A stretch of 7,178 bases of DNA, from assembly GCA_011390085.1 (NCBI GenBank), contig JAABTB010000112.1:1-7178 (forward strand), given 5' to 3'. Position numbers and translations under genes: made by a program. The stretch comes from Desulfobacula sp. (GTDB lineage Bacteria; Desulfobacterota; Desulfobacteria; Desulfobacterales; Desulfobacteraceae). Of this stretch, positions 5,680 through 7,178 are shown one piece after another. The notes beneath the pieces were generated by a model. That model ran no database searches, was not told the DNA's origin, and worked only from the letters and a program-made list of their open reading frames with translations. Numbering within the stretch: position 1 is the first letter of the stretch; each line of letters starts with the position of its first letter.

Positions 5680-6430
5680 ACAGATCACCAAGACTTACAA
5701 AAAATCGAAAACCTCTGATCATATTGTATTAAAGGATATTTCTTTTTCCATTGAGCATGGTGATTTTGTAATTATCCTGGGAGAATCCGGATGCGGAAAG
5801 ACAACCCTGTTGAATCTCCTGGCCGGACTTGAATTGCCCTCATCGGGAAAAATCTTTGTGGACGGCCGGGAAATCACCGGTCTTCACCCTTCCCGGTCCC
5901 TGCTCTTCCAGCAGCCCACGCTGATACCATGGCTCACGGTAAAAGAGAATGTGGCCTATGGGTGCAACCTCAGGGGGGACACAGAGAATCTGGACTACAG
6001 GGTCAACCAGTTTCTGGAAATTATGGGGATCGCCGGATTCGCCGATGCCAAACCCAATCAATTGTCTCTAGGCATGGCCCAGAGGGCCTGCCTTGCCCGC
6101 GCCCTGGTGGGACATCCCGATGTCCTCCTCCTGGATGAACCCTTTGCTTCCCTGGATACCTTTACCCAGGCCCATATCCAGGAAGAACTGGTCAATCTAT
6201 GGCTTTCCGAACAGTTTACCGCCGTCTTTGTCACCCATGATATTGACGAAGCCATCCGGCTGGGAAATAAAATCATTCTCCTGGCCGGAGAACCGGCCAA
6301 TATAACGGATATTTTTGAAATCACGGAACCCTATCCAAGGGATCGGAACAACCCGAGATTCAAGGAAATCCGCGTCAAAATACTGGACCGTTTCAAAAAT
6401 GCATACCTGGCCAAAAGGAGTCTTTTATGA
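5663..6430 (+). CDS. ABC transporter ATPase, NrtD/SsuB/TauB type
   Basis: 255-aa ATP-binding subunit of an ABC importer of the nitrate/sulfonate/taurine class; it powers uptake from the inner face of the membrane. Motifs are Walker A GESGCGKTT (40-48), Q-loop LFQQ (81-84) followed by PTLIPWLTVKENV, signature LSLGMAQR (134-141), Walker B VLLLDEP (154-160), D-loop SLD (163-165) and H-loop THD with H192. The signature differs from the usual LSGGM in having Leu at position 3, a variant I believe also occurs in related transporters. The start is TTG at 5663: the frame is closed by a stop at 5639-5641, the next in-frame Met is at residue 121, and TTG gives the usual N-terminus KIQIEQITKTY. CGGA (5651-5654) lies 8 nt upstream as a weak ribosome binding site. 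The gene begins inside the 3' end of the leaderless binding-protein gene (17-nt overlap) and shares ATGA with the next gene, so translation of all three is probably coupled. Confidence 0.95.
   Translation: MKIQIEQITKTYKKSKTSDHIVLKDISFSIEHGDFVIILGESGCGKTTLLNLLAGLELPSSGKIFVDGREITGLHPSRSLLFQQPTLIPWLTVKENVAYGCNLRGDTENLDYRVNQFLEIMGIAGFADAKPNQLSLGMAQRACLARALVGHPDVLLLDEPFASLDTFTQAHIQEELVNLWLSEQFTAVFVTHDIDEAIRLGNKIILLAGEPANITDIFEITEPYPRDRNNPRFKEIRVKILDRFKNAYLAKRSLL
6416..6420 (+). promoter_or_regulatory. Ribosome binding site AGGAG for the Tat-exported binding protein
   Basis: AGGAG within AAAAGGAG (6413-6420) lies 6 nt before ATG 6427 and 9 nt before a second in-frame ATG at 6430, at the very end of the ATPase gene. 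It is the strongest such site in the ABC operon, which fits a binding protein made in excess over the ATPase and over the leaderless paralog. Either ATG could be used; the signal peptide is intact in both cases. Confidence 0.6.
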
Positions 6431-7178
6431 TGGAAGACCAAAGCCCATCCGGCTCCCGCCGGCAATTTCTGAAAACTGCGGCTCTGGCCTGTTCCAGTCT
6501 TTTTCTGCCCAGGATGCGAACAGCCTTTGCCGCATCTGAAACCCTGAGGATCGGATATCTTCCCATTACAGACGCCACCCCTCTGCTGGTGGCCTATGGG
6601 CTCGGTTACTTTTCCGAAGAAGGCCTGACCGTTGAAAGACCGGTTATGGTCAGATCCTGGGAAATACTGAGCGAATCTTTCCTGGCCAATAAATTTAATT
6701 TCACCCATATGCTCTTTCCCATCCCCATGTGGATGCGATATAAGCAAAAAATTCCGGTAAAGGTTCTTGCCTGGGATCATACAAATGGAAGCGCCATCAC
6801 CGTGAGAGGGGATTCCGACATTTACGGCTTCAAAGACCTCGGCGGCAGGCAGATTGCCGTCCCCTACTGGTATTCCATGCATAACCTGATCCTTCAGATG
6901 GGAATCCGATCCCAGGGATTGACTCCTGTTATCAGGCCGCAGTCTGCCAAACTTGAAAAAAACGAAGTCAACCTTTTCATCCTTCCACCTCCGGCCATGC
7001 CCCCGGCTCTTCTGGGGAAAAAAATCGACGGCTATATTGTCGCCGACCCTTTCAATGCCCTGGCTGAAATCAAATTCAAGGCCAGAATCATGAGATTTTC
7101 CGGCGATATCTGGAAAAATCATCCCTGCTGTGTTATTGTCGCCCATGAAGACTTTATCAATAGAAATAAAAGCCTGGT
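6427..7178 (+). CDS. Tat-exported NrtA/SsuA-type substrate-binding protein (3' partial)
   Basis: 250 complete codons are visible with no stop before the window ends. The N-terminus is a twin-arginine signal, S-R11-R12-Q-F-L-K16, followed by a hydrophobic stretch (TAALACSSLFLP) and a probable signal peptidase I site A33-F-A35 before A36, so the protein is exported folded to the periplasm. The mature part starts LRIGYLPITDATPLLVA (40-56), the first strand and ligand-pocket loop of the nitrate/sulfonate/taurine/bicarbonate binding proteins. GLGYFSEEGL (58-67), GFKDLGGRQIAVP (134-146), GYIVADPF (202-209) and IWKNHP (228-233) follow and match the leaderless paralog in this operon. It should deliver its ligand to a permease not visible in this window. 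The ligand is unknown: the family covers nitrate, alkanesulfonates, taurine, bicarbonate and pyrimidine precursors. ATG 6427 overlaps the ATPase stop as ATGA. Typical family length suggests roughly 70-100 residues are missing at the right edge. Confidence 0.9.
   Translation, partial: MMEDQSPSGSRRQFLKTAALACSSLFLPRMRTAFAASETLRIGYLPITDATPLLVAYGLGYFSEEGLTVERPVMVRSWEILSESFLANKFNFTHMLFPIPMWMRYKQKIPVKVLAWDHTNGSAITVRGDSDIYGFKDLGGRQIAVPYWYSMHNLILQMGIRSQGLTPVIRPQSAKLEKNEVNLFILPPPAMPPALLGKKIDGYIVADPFNALAEIKFKARIMRFSGDIWKNHPCCVIVAHEDFINRNKSL

Noticed and set aside
6481..6495. Possible lipobox around Cys22 in the Tat signal of the exported binding protein
   Set aside because: The sequence A-L-A-C lacks Leu at -3 and would leave a very short hydrophobic region after the RR pair; the later AFA site fits better.
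6331..7146. 271-aa open frame on the minus strand across the end of the ATPase and the Tat binding protein
   Set aside because: The plus strand encodes a Tat signal and a conserved binding-protein fold over the same bases; the antisense translation has no recognisable domain.

Overview
This window looks like ordinary chromosome from a Gram-negative bacterium, most likely an anaerobic, fatty-acid- or aromatic-degrading Desulfobacterota member (Desulfobacterales-like). The reasons are the style of the proteins (a long acyl-CoA dehydrogenase with the extra C-terminal domain, a small phasin-like protein ahead of an ABC1/UbiB kinase, and an orphan CheD), the mid-range GC content and the compact gene spacing. 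This taxonomic call is an inference from gene style, not from a marker gene. I see no tRNA, rRNA, CRISPR array, insertion sequence or integrase.

Left block (1-3437, + strand): the C-terminal three quarters of an acyl-CoA dehydrogenase, cut by the window edge; a 99-aa phasin-like helical protein starting 11 nt after it with a strong ribosome binding site; and a complete 566-aa UbiB/ABC1-family atypical kinase with two C-terminal membrane helices, 21 nt further on. These three are probably co-transcribed and suggest acyl-CoA/lipid metabolism at the membrane or at storage granules.

Middle block (3473-4506, - strand): a two-gene unit of a CheD-family protein followed by a small CYTH-domain phosphohydrolase. 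It runs convergently towards the UbiB gene, and a 7-bp hairpin fills the 35-nt space between the two stop codons. The CheD-like protein carries Ser where the family has its catalytic Cys, while the catalytic His is kept. A good sigma70-type promoter candidate lies upstream.

Right block (4717-7178, + strand): a tightly overlapping ABC importer operon of the nitrate/sulfonate/taurine/bicarbonate (NrtA/SsuA/NMT1) type. In order it holds a substrate-binding-protein-like gene with no signal peptide, an ATPase that starts at TTG inside the end of the previous gene, and a second substrate-binding protein with a clear twin-arginine signal that runs off the right edge. The two binding proteins are recognisable paralogs. 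The first begins almost exactly where the mature form of the second would begin, so the operon pairs a presumed cytoplasmic copy with an exported one. No permease gene is visible; it may lie beyond the right edge. The divergent 210-nt region 4507-4716 holds direct and inverted repeats that could be regulator sites.

The two observations most worth following are the leaderless binding-protein paralog beside the ATPase (it resembles a split-off version of the cytoplasmic regulatory domain of NrtC/CmpC) and the Cys-to-Ser change in CheD.
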